A stretch of 64,000 nt of DNA. It comes from Candidatus Krumholzibacteriota bacterium (GTDB lineage Bacteria > Krumholzibacteriota > Krumholzibacteriia > LZORAL124-64-63). A model generated the notes under the pieces. The model did not search any database and was not told the origin of the DNA. It saw only the letters and a list, made by a program, of their open reading frames with translations. The stretch lies in the NCBI GenBank assembly GCA_024277025.1, contig JAJRWA010000083.1, forward strand, positions 40,967 through 104,966. The letters are read 5' to 3'. Below, in pieces: positions 52,070 through 60,994 of the stretch (position 1 is the first letter of the stretch; the number at the start of each line of letters is the position of its first letter). The translations under genes were made by a program, and so were the position numbers.

Positions 52070-53164
52070 ATGACCCAGACCATTGCCGCCAAACCGTCCC
52101 TGAAGTTTCTGCACGCCCTGCCCAAGACCGACCTGCATGTCCATCTGGATGGATCGCTGCGGCTGAACACGGTGCGCGAACTGTCGCGTCGGCACAACCT
52201 GGCATACAACTTCGAGACGGACGATGATGTGCGCGCGGTGTGCCAGGTTTCGGAGGATTGCCAGAGCCTGGTGGAGTACCTGAAGGTCTTCGATATCACG
52301 CTGCAGTTGATGCAGGAGAAGGACGAGTTGGCGCGCATCGCCTACGAGTTGGCCGAGGACGCACACCGCGAGAACGTGCGCTACATGGAAGTCCGCTACT
52401 CGCCGCTGCTGCACCTGAAGCAGGGGCTGACCTACGACGAGATCGTCGCCGCGGTGCAGGAGGGGCTGGACCTGGCCCGGCGCCAATACGGCATCATCTG
52501 CGGCCAGATCATTTGCGGGATTCGCCACATCTCGACCGCGTCGTCCCTGGAACTGGCCGACCTGGCGGTGCGCTGGAAGGGCCGCGGCGTGGTGGGCTTC
52601 GACCTGGCCGGCGCCGAGGGCGGCTTTCCGGCCAAGGATCACATCGAAGCCTTCTACAAGGTGCTCAACAACAACGTCAACATCACCATCCATGCCGGCG
52701 AGGCCTTCGGCGCACCCTCGATCCACCAGGCGCTGCACTACTGCCGGGCCCACCGCATCGGCCACGGCACCCACCTGAACGAAGACCCCGAGTTGATGGC
52801 CTGGGTCAACGACCACCGCATCCCGGTGGAAGTGTGCCTGGCGAGCAACCTGCAGACCAAGGCCATTCCCGACTACCGGAGCCATCCCATCCGCCAGTTC
52901 ATGGCCGATGGCCTGCGCGTGACGCTGAACACGGACAACCGCCTGGTGACCGGCACCACGGTGACCAACGAATACCGGCTGGCCGTCGAGAACTACGATC
53001 TGAGCGAGGACGAAGTGCTGACCCTGGTGATGAACGGCTTCAAGTCGTCGTTCCTGCCGCTGCGCGAAAAAGCCGATCTGGTGGATCAGGTGCTGGCCGA
53101 GTTCGCCAGCCTGGGCGCCGAATTCAGCGGTGAGATTTCCCAGCGGCGCCGCATCCAGATCTAG
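52070..53164 (+). CDS. add: Adenosine deaminase
   Basis: A 364-residue TIM-barrel hydrolase converting adenosine to inosine or acting on a related nucleoside. Unlike the other amidohydrolase-superfamily members in this window it keeps its metal residues: KTDLHVHLDGSLR (HxH), ITIHAGEAFG (His and Glu), RIGHGTHL and LNTDNR (catalytic Asp). The length is normal. GGAGAA precedes ATG 52070. It is alone on the plus strand and its last 4 bases overlap the convergent UbiA-like gene. Confidence 0.92.
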   Translation: MTQTIAAKPSLKFLHALPKTDLHVHLDGSLRLNTVRELSRRHNLAYNFETDDDVRAVCQVSEDCQSLVEYLKVFDITLQLMQEKDELARIAYELAEDAHRENVRYMEVRYSPLLHLKQGLTYDEIVAAVQEGLDLARRQYGIICGQIICGIRHISTASSLELADLAVRWKGRGVVGFDLAGAEGGFPAKDHIEAFYKVLNNNVNITIHAGEAFGAPSIHQALHYCRAHRIGHGTHLNEDPELMAWVNDHRIPVEVCLASNLQTKAIPDYRSHPIRQFMADGLRVTLNTDNRLVTGTTVTNEYRLAVENYDLSEDEVLTLVMNGFKSSFLPLREKADLVDQVLAEFASLGAEFSGEISQRRRIQI

Positions 53165-54051
53165 GCGAGCCAGACCCCGGCCAACGCCAAGTCGACCACT
53201 CCCCATAGAACCAGGGCGCGGTACATGCCGCGCTCGTGGGCGGCATCGCTCCAGCGGACGCCACGCACCAGCCACCAAACCAGATGGCCGCACCACAGGA
53301 CCAGCGCGGCGGCCAGGACCGCGGTGCCGTCGCTGTACCGGCAGCCTCTGAGCAGGGCCGCGGCTGCCATCACTCCCAGCAGCACCGACAGTTGCAGTGC
53401 GCGCCGCACGCCCAGGGCCGTGGTCAGGGTGCGGTCACCGCGCTGATGATCTTCGGCGGCCTGGTAGATCTGGGTCAGCGGATAGAATGAACCGAAGAGC
53501 AGGCCGAACCCGGCGGCGAACCACCAACTGCCGGCGGGGGGCGGGCCGCCGGCCGCGGCGCTCAGGCCGGCCAGGGTCGTGCCCAGGCCGTAGCCCAGCA
53601 TGTTGGTCAGCAGATCCAGGCCGGGCCGGGATTTCCAACGGGCCCCGGGATGGGAGTACAGCACCGACAGGACGACACTGCCCAGCACAACCAGGCCGAA
53701 GAACCAGCCGACCGCGACAACACCCAGCAGGGCGCCCAGCCCCATCGCGCCCAGGGCGGCGCCGGCCAGCCAGCGGGGCGGCGCCGGTGGCCGGGACAAG
53801 TAGGCCACCGGCCCGGTGTCCCGATCGTAGGCGCTGTTGAAGGCCAGGGTGCCACCGTTGAGCAGCACGACCCAGGCCAGCCAGGCGGCGCCCAGCACCG
53901 GCCAGTCCAATTCATGCCACCATAGGTTGCGGCCCGGGCCCGCGAGCGGGGCGGCCAGAGCCATGCCCACGGCCAACTGCCCGCTGAGAATCGGCCACTG
54001 GGCCGGGCGCATCAGTTGCAGGGCAGCCCGCAGGCCGGCGAAACGGGTCAT
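53161..54051 (-). CDS. UbiA-family prenyltransferase
   Basis: A 296-residue integral membrane protein with eight or nine predicted helices. The two Asp-rich prenyl-diphosphate motifs are NSAYDRDTG (NxxxD type, about residue 80) and AEDHQRGDRTL (DxxxD type). UbiA enzymes attach isoprenoids to aromatic rings in quinone, heme or chlorophyll synthesis, or to sugars. No quinone genes are nearby, so the acceptor is open. ATG 54051 overlaps the DUF116 stop by 4 bases. Confidence 0.9.
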   Translation of the reverse strand: MTRFAGLRAALQLMRPAQWPILSGQLAVGMALAAPLAGPGRNLWWHELDWPVLGAAWLAWVVLLNGGTLAFNSAYDRDTGPVAYLSRPPAPPRWLAGAALGAMGLGALLGVVAVGWFFGLVVLGSVVLSVLYSHPGARWKSRPGLDLLTNMLGYGLGTTLAGLSAAAGGPPPAGSWWFAAGFGLLFGSFYPLTQIYQAAEDHQRGDRTLTTALGVRRALQLSVLLGVMAAAALLRGCRYSDGTAVLAAALVLWCGHLVWWLVRGVRWSDAAHERGMYRALVLWGVVDLALAGVWLA

Positions 54052-54638
54052 GGGCCGACCGCGGTCCGGGCCGCCGGCGTTGTCTGCTGCGCCGGGCCGG
54101 CCGGCGCCACCAGTTCCAATTGCCGGGCCAGCCAGGTGTGATCGACGGTCGCGTTGATGCACATGCGCTCCATCCCCGACAGCGGGGCCAGCAGGGCCGG
54201 GTACTCGGGCACCCGGCGCAGGGCTTTGACCATCCGGTCATGGCACGCGGTGGCGATGATCAGGTCGGGCTGCTCGCGGCGGGCCATCTCGAAGGCGATG
54301 TGGCTGCGGAAGGCGACCAGAGCCGTGATCCCATGCCGTTCGCAGGCGGCCGCCACATCGCCCACCGGGCACTGGCGGCAGCCGAGGCACTCGACCACCG
54401 ATTTCTGCACGTCCACCCGGCAGCCGGTCTTCTTCACGCAGCGGGGCATGATCAGCAGCACCCGGCGCGGCGGCCGGTCGGCCAGATGGCGCCTGACGCG
54501 GGCGTTCTGGTCGGCCACCAGGCGGTCGATGAAGCGGTCTTCCCGGTTGCCGAAGGGGCGCAGCAGCCAGCGCACGCCGGCGACCAGACCGACGAACAGC
54601 GGACGCTGCCAGGGCGAAACGAAGGAGGTGCCGGTCAT
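54048..54638 (-). CDS. DUF116 family protein
   Basis: A 196-residue protein with the DUF116 Cys pattern: LLIMPRCVKKTGC, then VVECLGCRQCPVGD and IIATACHDRMVKAL. The conserved Cys residues suggest an Fe-S or zinc site; an N-terminal hydrophobic stretch (PLFVGLVAGVRWLL) may touch the membrane. Function is unknown. ATG 54638 has GGGGAG seven bases upstream and overlaps the SpoU stop, giving a coupled three-gene order: SpoU, DUF116, UbiA. Confidence 0.85.
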   Translation of the reverse strand: MTGTSFVSPWQRPLFVGLVAGVRWLLRPFGNREDRFIDRLVADQNARVRRHLADRPPRRVLLIMPRCVKKTGCRVDVQKSVVECLGCRQCPVGDVAAACERHGITALVAFRSHIAFEMARREQPDLIIATACHDRMVKALRRVPEYPALLAPLSGMERMCINATVDHTWLARQLELVAPAGPAQQTTPAARTAVGP

Positions 54639-55165
54639 GGCGCGTCTCCCCGGGCGAGCCACCGGCGCCGGATGGCGAAAGCCAGCACCCCGAAGCTGAC
54701 CGCCACATTCAGCGAATGCTTGCTGCCGGCCATGGGAATCTCGACCACTTCATCGGCCAGGGCCAGGATCCCGGGCTGTACGCCAGTGACCTCATGGCCG
54801 ACTACGAATACGTGGGGGAAGGGGCAGGCGAATTCTTCCCAGTCCACGCTGCGGGCCGATTGCTCCAGGGCAATGATCGACAGGCCGCGGTCCTTCAGGT
54901 CCCGGGTGGCGTCCAGGGAGTTCGGCCAGTACTGCCAAGGTACGCTCAGGGTCGCGCCCAAGGCCGTCTTCTCCATATCGGGCCGTGGGGGAGTGGCGGT
55001 CATGCCGCACAGGCACAGACCGCCAAGGTCGACCGCATCGGCCGTACGGAAGATCGAGCCCACGTTCCACACGCTGCGAATATTGTCCAGCAGGGCGAAG
55101 GAAGGCATGCGCCCCGAGGCGTATTCCGTAATGTCCCGGGGCGTGTGTGGGCGGTTTGGGCTCAT
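54635..55165 (-). CDS. SpoU (TrmH/SPOUT)-family RNA methyltransferase
   Basis: A 176-residue SPOUT enzyme that 2'-O-methylates a tRNA or rRNA ribose with SAM. Motif 1 is NIRSVWNVGSIFRTADA, motif 2 VFVVGHEVTGVQPGIL, and motif 3 EIPMAGSKHSLNVAVSFGV, which forms the knot. It is short, with no N-terminal RNA-binding extension, like TrmL or TrmH-type single-domain proteins. ATG 55165 was chosen from homology; the frame is open far upstream inside the divergent GT2 gene. A weak ATAGG precedes it. Confidence 0.9.
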   Translation of the reverse strand: MSPNRPHTPRDITEYASGRMPSFALLDNIRSVWNVGSIFRTADAVDLGGLCLCGMTATPPRPDMEKTALGATLSVPWQYWPNSLDATRDLKDRGLSIIALEQSARSVDWEEFACPFPHVFVVGHEVTGVQPGILALADEVVEIPMAGSKHSLNVAVSFGVLAFAIRRRWLARGDAP

Positions 55166-55312
55166 AGTGGGCCTATAGTGGCCCAGGTGACGGGGTTTGG
55201 CAACTGCAGGCCGCCAAAAAAGCCGGATTCCCCGGTAAACCCGGCCCGCCCGCGGTCGATATCCAACAGGACAGCAACAGAGACCCTTCCAGCTGAGGAT
55301 CGAACCCGCTTC

Positions 55313-56722
55313 ATGAAACGCAAAACCGTCAGTCTGTGTGTGATTGCCCGGGACGAGGAAGCCACCATCGGGATGGCCATCAAGTCCGTCCTGGCCCTGG
55401 TGGACGAAGTGATCGTCGTGGACACCGGTTCGCACGACAACACACGCATCATTGCCGAAGGCTACGGGGCCCGGGTGGTCGACATCGCCTGGGCGGATGA
55501 TTTTTCGGCCGTGCGCAACATCGCGCTCAACGAGGCGGCCTGCGACTGGGTCCTGGTGCTGGACGCCGACGAGTACCTGCAACCGGTGCGGCCCGTCGAA
55601 TTCCAGCGGTTGCTGCACGACGCGACCGTGGCTGGCTACCGCCTGCGCCTGATCAGTTCGGACGTGACAGCGATCGACGCTCCGGAGAACCGCGTACGCC
55701 TGTTTCGCAACGCGCCCGAAGTCCGCTATCAGTATCCGATCAACGAACGCATCATGCCCGCCCTGGGCGAGTGGGCCGTCACGCGGGGGCTGCAGGTGCT
55801 GGAAGCCGATCTGGCCATCATGCACGATCCGAGCGACAAGGACAGCCGAACCCGCAAGCGCGAACGGAATCTGCGCATCCTGCGCAAGGCCGTCACGGCC
55901 TACCCTGAGGAACCGTATTTCCCTTATCAGCTGGCCGTCGAGGCGCTCTGCGTGCTGGACGGCGAAGTGCTGCCGGTCGCGGGCATCAACGGGGCTTTGG
56001 CCCACCTGCACACCGCTTGGCACAAGGCGCGTTCCTTCGCGCCGGAGCGGCAGCGCAAGCTGCCCTGGCTGGCCGACCTGGGTGTCCGCATCACCTCGAC
56101 CCTGTTGGCGCTGGACCGCCTGGAGGAGGCGCGGCAGGTGGCCGAGCAGGTGCGCGAGATCTTCCCGGACCATCCCCAGGTGTTGCTGCAAGCGGTGGCT
56201 GTGACTTGCCGCCTGCTCGAGCAGCCGGACGAGCAGTGGTCGGCAGTCTCGGCCGGAGGGCTGATCGCCGCCGCCGAGGCGGACCTGCGCCGGATCCTGG
56301 CCGGCGACACCGACACCTACGGGACGGCGGTTGACCGTCGGGTGCAGGATCTCTACCCCTTGCGCTTCCTGGGCGATCTGGCCCTGATGGAAGGCCGGGT
56401 CAGCGACGCGGTGGGCCTGTTCGAGCAGGCGCTGAGCCTGGATCCGGCCTACAGCTTCGGCTGGCTGGGCATGGCCGAGTGCTCGCGCTACGCCGGCGAC
56501 CGCAAGCGCGCCCTGAAACTCTATCTGCGCACGATCACGGAGAACGCGGACAACCACCGGGCCTGGATCCGCGGTTGCGACCTGATGCGTGAAACCGGCT
56601 TCGCGGACAACGCGGACAGCTGGTGGCGCAAGGTCGTCGAGCAATTCCCCGAGCATCCTCTGGTTGCAGCTTCCTACAAAATGGCCGACACTGGGCAGTC
56701 ACCTGCACCGGTGCACGCCTAG
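55313..56722 (+). CDS. GT2 glycosyltransferase with TPR tail (SunS-like)
   Basis: A 469-residue protein. Residues 1-~200 are a GT-A fold domain: VSLCVIARDEEATIG, VDEVIVVDTGSHDNT, FSAVRNIAL and the DxD-type DADEYL. Residues about 270-460 contain TPR-like repeats (ALMEGRVSDAVGLFEQALSLDPAYSFGWLG). It shares architecture and many motif residues with the protein at 39972. The frame is open to 54716, but ATG 55313 begins exactly at the conserved first strand. The 5'-nucleotidase gene follows after 40 bases. Confidence 0.87.
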   Translation: MKRKTVSLCVIARDEEATIGMAIKSVLALVDEVIVVDTGSHDNTRIIAEGYGARVVDIAWADDFSAVRNIALNEAACDWVLVLDADEYLQPVRPVEFQRLLHDATVAGYRLRLISSDVTAIDAPENRVRLFRNAPEVRYQYPINERIMPALGEWAVTRGLQVLEADLAIMHDPSDKDSRTRKRERNLRILRKAVTAYPEEPYFPYQLAVEALCVLDGEVLPVAGINGALAHLHTAWHKARSFAPERQRKLPWLADLGVRITSTLLALDRLEEARQVAEQVREIFPDHPQVLLQAVAVTCRLLEQPDEQWSAVSAGGLIAAAEADLRRILAGDTDTYGTAVDRRVQDLYPLRFLGDLALMEGRVSDAVGLFEQALSLDPAYSFGWLGMAECSRYAGDRKRALKLYLRTITENADNHRAWIRGCDLMRETGFADNADSWWRKVVEQFPEHPLVAASYKMADTGQSPAPVHA

Positions 56723-56762
56723 ACGGACACCGGCGGCTTCACCCATCTGTCGGGGGATACCG

Positions 56763-58169
56763 ATGAATTCTGACGATGGAGCCCTGCGCTCCCAACTGCC
56801 CCAGCGCCGCCGCATCTTCACCAACCGCAACCTGCGCATGTCCGCCATCGAGGCGATCGGTTTCGACATGGACCACACCCTGGCCGTGTACAAGACCGAG
56901 AGCTTCAATCATCTCACGTTCCAGATGGCGATCGAGGCCCTGATCCGGGACCGCGACTACAGTCCCCGCATCCGTGAGGTGATCTGGGAGCCGGCCAGCG
57001 CCATTCGCGGCCTGTGCGTGGACAAGAAGCTGGGCAACCTGCTGAAGATCGACGGCTACAGCCACATTTCCCGGGCCCGGCACGGTCTGCGCTTTCTGGA
57101 GAAGGCCGAGAAGAAGCAGCAGTATCCGCGCGGCCGGATCCGCATCGGCAAGGACCGCTACCGCATCTTCGATACGCTCTTTGACATGCCCGAGGGCATA
57201 TTGTACGCGGGTCTGGTGACCATGAAGGACGACAATCCGGATCTGCTGCCGATGGACTACCGGACGCTGTACGACGACATCCGCAACGCCGTCGACACCA
57301 TGCACGCCGACGGCAGCCTGAAGGCCCGGATCACCGGCGACCTGGGGGCCTTCTTCGAGCGCGACCCGGAACTGGTGCCGACGCTGGACAAGTTCCGCCG
57401 CGCGGGCAAGAAGCTTTTTCTGCTGACCAACAGCGAGGCCGAGTACACCGCGGCGGTCATGGATTTCCTGGTGGGCGGCGAGCCCGGCAGCTGGGAGAGC
57501 CTGTTCGACCTGATCATCTGCTTTTCGCGTAAACCGGGCTTCTTTCTACCCCGGGGTGACGGTGAGCCGGTCCCCGCCGGCAAGTTTCCCTTGATGCCCA
57601 ACCGGGGCGACCATTGCTTTGTGGGCGGCGATTCCTTCTTTCTTGAGCGCAAGATCGGCGCCACGGCCGACAGCATCATCTACTTCGGTGACCACACCTA
57701 CGGCGACATCCTGCGCAGCAAGAAGAGCGTCGGCTGGCGCACGGCCATGATCGTGCCCGAGGTGGAGGAGGAAGTGGCGGCGCTGGCCCCGCTGCGGGCC
57801 GATTCCCGCGAGTTGGTCACGGTCGAGGAGCAGTTGGAGGACCTGGTGCGGGAGAAGGACTTTCTGCTGGGTGGCGGCCAGATCGACGCGGTGGCCGCCG
57901 CCCGGGTGGCCGAACTGGAGAAGCGGATCGGCGAGGCCCTGGGACACCGGGCCCGCTTGCAGCGCAATCTGCGGGCTGCCCTCAATCCCCACTGGGAATC
58001 GCTGTTTCGCGAGGGTCGGGCGGCCAGCCGGTTGGGCCGCCAGATCATGGAATTCGCTTGTATCTACACCGGCCGGGTGTCAAATTTCCTGCACTATCCG
58101 GCGGACAAGTTCTTTGCCCGTCCGGTCGAGGTGTTGCCCCACGAAAGATGGGCCTTGCCCGACGTGTAG
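56763..58169 (+). CDS. HAD-family 5'-nucleotidase (subfamily IG, cN-II-like)
   Basis: A 468-residue enzyme related to cytosolic purine 5'-nucleotidase II. The HAD nucleophile motif is GFDMDHTLAVYK, motif II LFLLTNSEAEY, and motif III/IV HCFVGGDSFFLERK with IIYFGDHTYGDIL. It probably dephosphorylates IMP/GMP. A C-terminal segment (about 355-420) is predicted to be helical and charged. GGGGGA lies five bases before ATG 56763. A short GC hairpin (58183-58204) separates it from the following gene. Confidence 0.9.
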   Translation: MNSDDGALRSQLPQRRRIFTNRNLRMSAIEAIGFDMDHTLAVYKTESFNHLTFQMAIEALIRDRDYSPRIREVIWEPASAIRGLCVDKKLGNLLKIDGYSHISRARHGLRFLEKAEKKQQYPRGRIRIGKDRYRIFDTLFDMPEGILYAGLVTMKDDNPDLLPMDYRTLYDDIRNAVDTMHADGSLKARITGDLGAFFERDPELVPTLDKFRRAGKKLFLLTNSEAEYTAAVMDFLVGGEPGSWESLFDLIICFSRKPGFFLPRGDGEPVPAGKFPLMPNRGDHCFVGGDSFFLERKIGATADSIIYFGDHTYGDILRSKKSVGWRTAMIVPEVEEEVAALAPLRADSRELVTVEEQLEDLVREKDFLLGGGQIDAVAAARVAELEKRIGEALGHRARLQRNLRAALNPHWESLFREGRAASRLGRQIMEFACIYTGRVSNFLHYPADKFFARPVEVLPHERWALPDV

Positions 58170-58182
58170 GTGGGAATAATCA

Positions 58183-58208
58183 GCGGCGCTCCGGACGGCG
58201 CCGCCTTT
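58183..58208 (+). terminator. Weak hairpin between nucleotidase and GAPDH-like genes
   Basis: GCGGCGC (58183-58189) and GCGCCGC (58198-58204) form a 7-bp stem with an 8-base loop, followed by only three T residues and then the AAGGAGA ribosome site. It may cause partial termination or RNA processing. Confidence 0.4.
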
Positions 58209-58220
58209 AAGGAGAAATCC

Positions 58221-59297
58221 ATGTTGGGATCAAAAACCGTTCTCGTGGTCGGCACCGGCACCATCGGTGAACCGTTGATCGGTTTGCTGTGCAACTTCAA
58301 GGCTCAATTGGGTATCGACGAGGTTCTGTTCCACAAGCGGACGCCGCTGCTGACGGACCGTTCCAAGGTGCAGAATCTGCTGCGGCGCGGGGCGCGCCTG
58401 GTCACGGACACGGACCGGGTCGAGGGCTTCGAGAAGATGGGGCTGAAGATCGACCAGACTACGGACGAGGCCCTGGAGGCGGCGCGCGTGGTGGTCGACT
58501 GCACGCCCAGCGGCAACGCCATGAAGGAACACTGGTATCAGAAGTACGAAGAGTCCACGGACCTGTTCATCGCCCAGGGCAGCGAGTTCGGCTTCGGCAA
58601 GCAGTACGCCCGCGGCATCAACGACGAGGTGCTGGAGATCGGCGCGGACAAGTATCTGCAGGTCGTCAGCTGCAACACCCACAACCTGTCGGTGCTGATC
58701 AAGATGTTCGGCCTGGCCGACGAAGGGCCCGACAACCTGCGCGAAGGACGCTTCATCTGCATGCGGCGTTCCAACGACATCAGCCAGGACAGCAACTTCA
58801 TGCCCAGCCCCCAGGTGGGCAACCACAAGGACGAGCGTTTCGGTACCCACCACGCCCGCGACGCCTGGCACCTGTACAACACCAAGGGCCCGCAGTACGA
58901 CCTGAACCTGTTCAGCAGCGCCATGAAGATCAACACGCAACTGATGCACATCATCCAGTTCCACCTGAAGGTCGAAAAGCCGACCACGGTCGCGGAACTG
59001 GTGGAACGGGTCAAGGCTGACGACCGGATTGCCGTGACCTACAAGACGACGGCCAACAGCATCTTCAGCTTTGGCCGGGATCACGGTTTCTGCGGCCGCA
59101 TCCTGAACCAGTCGGTGGTTCCGGTGGACACCCTGCATGTCAGCGAGGACGGCCACAGCATCACCGGCTACTGCTTCACGCCGCAGGACGGCAACAGCCT
59201 GCTCAGCTCGGTCGCCGCCACGGTCTGGGGCCTGTACCCCGAGACCTACGACAAGATCGTGCAGTGCTTGAAGCCGTACTTCTTTGCCGAGGTTTGA
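58221..59297 (+). CDS. Type II (archaeal-type) GAPDH-like dehydrogenase
   Basis: A 358-residue Rossmann-fold protein. VLVVGTGTIGEPLIG binds NAD(P), VVVDCTPSGNA and FIAQGSEFGF follow, and VVSCNTHNLSVLI aligns with the SCNTT active-site Cys of archaeal phosphorylating GAPDH. A later RRSND and GTHHARD correspond to the archaeal RRxxD and HHAKD segments. Thus glyceraldehyde-3-phosphate (or a similar aldehyde phosphate) is the probable substrate, but the Thr-to-His change after CNT and the divergence leave room for another substrate. AAGGAGA precedes ATG 58221, and a strong terminator follows. Confidence 0.75.
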   Translation: MLGSKTVLVVGTGTIGEPLIGLLCNFKAQLGIDEVLFHKRTPLLTDRSKVQNLLRRGARLVTDTDRVEGFEKMGLKIDQTTDEALEAARVVVDCTPSGNAMKEHWYQKYEESTDLFIAQGSEFGFGKQYARGINDEVLEIGADKYLQVVSCNTHNLSVLIKMFGLADEGPDNLREGRFICMRRSNDISQDSNFMPSPQVGNHKDERFGTHHARDAWHLYNTKGPQYDLNLFSSAMKINTQLMHIIQFHLKVEKPTTVAELVERVKADDRIAVTYKTTANSIFSFGRDHGFCGRILNQSVVPVDTLHVSEDGHSITGYCFTPQDGNSLLSSVAATVWGLYPETYDKIVQCLKPYFFAEV

Positions 59298-59322
59298 GCG
59301 ACCGCCCGGACTGAACGGAAAG

Positions 59323-59355
59323 CGGGCTCCCTCTCCCGGGGAGCCCGGCTCTTTT
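59323..59355 (+). terminator. Intrinsic terminator after the GAPDH-like gene
   Basis: CGGGCTCCC (59323-59331) pairs with GGGAGCCCG (59339-59347), a perfect 9-bp stem with a 7-base loop, followed by GCTCTTTT. Confidence 0.82.
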
Positions 59356-59370
59356 CTGCTCGCGAACCGA

Positions 59371-60855
59371 CTACCGGCCGCTGGCCAGGGCCGAAACCCG
59401 GGCTTCGAGCGCAGCCGCTTCCTGCCGCGCCGGGAAATCCAGATCCGACTTGCTGAGGCTCCACTGCAGCTGTTCCAGGGCGGCCTTGGCTGCGGCGCCC
59501 TCGTGCCGCGCCAGGTGACACTTCACCTTCAGGACCAGGATATTGATCAGGCGTGGATTCACCGCCAGGATGGGATCGATCTCGGCCAGGGCTTCGTCGG
59601 CCTTGCCGGTTTCCAGCAGGTCGGCCGCCAGACGGTAGCGCAGGAACCACAGCTCGTGGCGTGGCGCGCTGGATGTCATGTCGATGGCCCGCTTCCAGTT
59701 CCAGGCACCGGCTTCGGCATTGCCCGTGGCGTCGGCGGCCAGGGCGTCGAACTGGTAGCCGGCGCTGTCGACCCTCTGCCGGACCCTGTCGTATTTGCGA
59801 TAGGCGTCATCCTGCCGCCAGGCCGCCAGGGCCGAATCCATCACGGCTTTGCCTTCGGCAACCTTGCCCATATAGGTCAGGCGCACGCCGCGCAGCAGGC
59901 AGGACATGCCGTCGTCCGGGTAGCGGTCGATGAAGATGGCCGACATGCGGCCGAGTTCCTGGTCCAGTCCGGCGCTGATGAACGTCATGACGATTTCCCC
60001 GTCGACCTTCTTCTCCAGGTCGGACCCGCTCACTTCCAGCCGCACCTTCTCCAGAATATCCAGGCCGCGCTTGAGTTGGCCGCGCGAAAGGTAGGTCTTG
60101 CCCAGATTGATCAGCGAGGTGTAGAAATCCGGCTGCATGGCGACCGCAGTGCGGAACTCGGCCTCGGCTTCCTCGTAGCGCCCCATGACCGCCAGCACGT
60201 CGCCCAGCGAGTCGTGGGGGTTGGCCAGGTCGGGTGCCAGGAAGGCGTACTTCTGCATGTAGTCGATGGCCTGGTCGTAGTTGCCCCGGTTCAGTTCCAT
60301 GTAGCCGAGCATGTTGTAGCTGTTGGCGTAGTTGGGGTCCACGTCGAGGATGTCTTTCCAGGCCTTCTCGTAGGCGTCCTCGTCCTCGCTCATGCCGGCC
60401 TTGTTGGCCAGGGCGACCAGGACGTGGATGTTGTGGGGGTCCTCTTTTTGCAGGCGCGTGAGGATCGAGTCGTGGATGGCGTAGTAGTGGCTCTTGCCGA
60501 AGGTGGCCATCCGCAGTTGGGCCAGCATGCGCCGGTCATCGTCCTGGATCAGGCTGACCAGACTGTCGGCGCGCGCCACTTCCCGCTTCGTGTTTTCCCG
60601 CTCGCCAAGGCGGCTGAAGGCCATGGCCCGGGCGATCGAGGCCTCGGCCAGGGAAGGGTCCAACTCCAGGCTCCGGCCCAGCTTCCTGACGGCGTCACGC
60701 AGGCGAAACGCGTTGTAGTCCCGCGTGCCTTCCTCGCACAGGCGATTGGCTTCGGGATTCGTCGAATGGGCGGTCGTTTTCTTGTTCCGCGTCAGGCCCA
60801 GGCCCAGGCCGATCAACAGCAGCGCGGCGAGAAGAATCGCGATGAACGGTTTCAA
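59371..60855 (-). CDS. Membrane-anchored TPR protein
   Basis: A 494-residue protein with one N-terminal helix (FIAILLAALLLIGLGLGL) as anchor or uncleaved signal and about ten TPR units (for example NSYNMLGYMELNRGNYDQAIDYMQKYAFLAP, ANPHDSLGDVLAVMGRYEEAEAEFRTAV). It probably scaffolds a protein complex in the periplasm. The start is TTG 60855 with GGGAGG seven bases upstream. It lies 139 bases downstream of the SpoIIE phosphatase gene on the same strand; that gap shows nothing recognisable. Confidence 0.85.
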   Translation of the reverse strand: MKPFIAILLAALLLIGLGLGLTRNKKTTAHSTNPEANRLCEEGTRDYNAFRLRDAVRKLGRSLELDPSLAEASIARAMAFSRLGERENTKREVARADSLVSLIQDDDRRMLAQLRMATFGKSHYYAIHDSILTRLQKEDPHNIHVLVALANKAGMSEDEDAYEKAWKDILDVDPNYANSYNMLGYMELNRGNYDQAIDYMQKYAFLAPDLANPHDSLGDVLAVMGRYEEAEAEFRTAVAMQPDFYTSLINLGKTYLSRGQLKRGLDILEKVRLEVSGSDLEKKVDGEIVMTFISAGLDQELGRMSAIFIDRYPDDGMSCLLRGVRLTYMGKVAEGKAVMDSALAAWRQDDAYRKYDRVRQRVDSAGYQFDALAADATGNAEAGAWNWKRAIDMTSSAPRHELWFLRYRLAADLLETGKADEALAEIDPILAVNPRLINILVLKVKCHLARHEGAAAKAALEQLQWSLSKSDLDFPARQEAAALEARVSALASGR

Positions 60856-60994
60856 GAATCAGCCTCCCGGCAAAAAAGCACTGGCGCGTGGGCTGCGGCA
60901 ACGCGGCGGCCCAAACGTCTGTTCCTCAGATGGCTACGGCCCTTGTTCAGTCGAAGTTGCATCTTCAACCGGCTATTGTCGCCCAGGCCGGATT

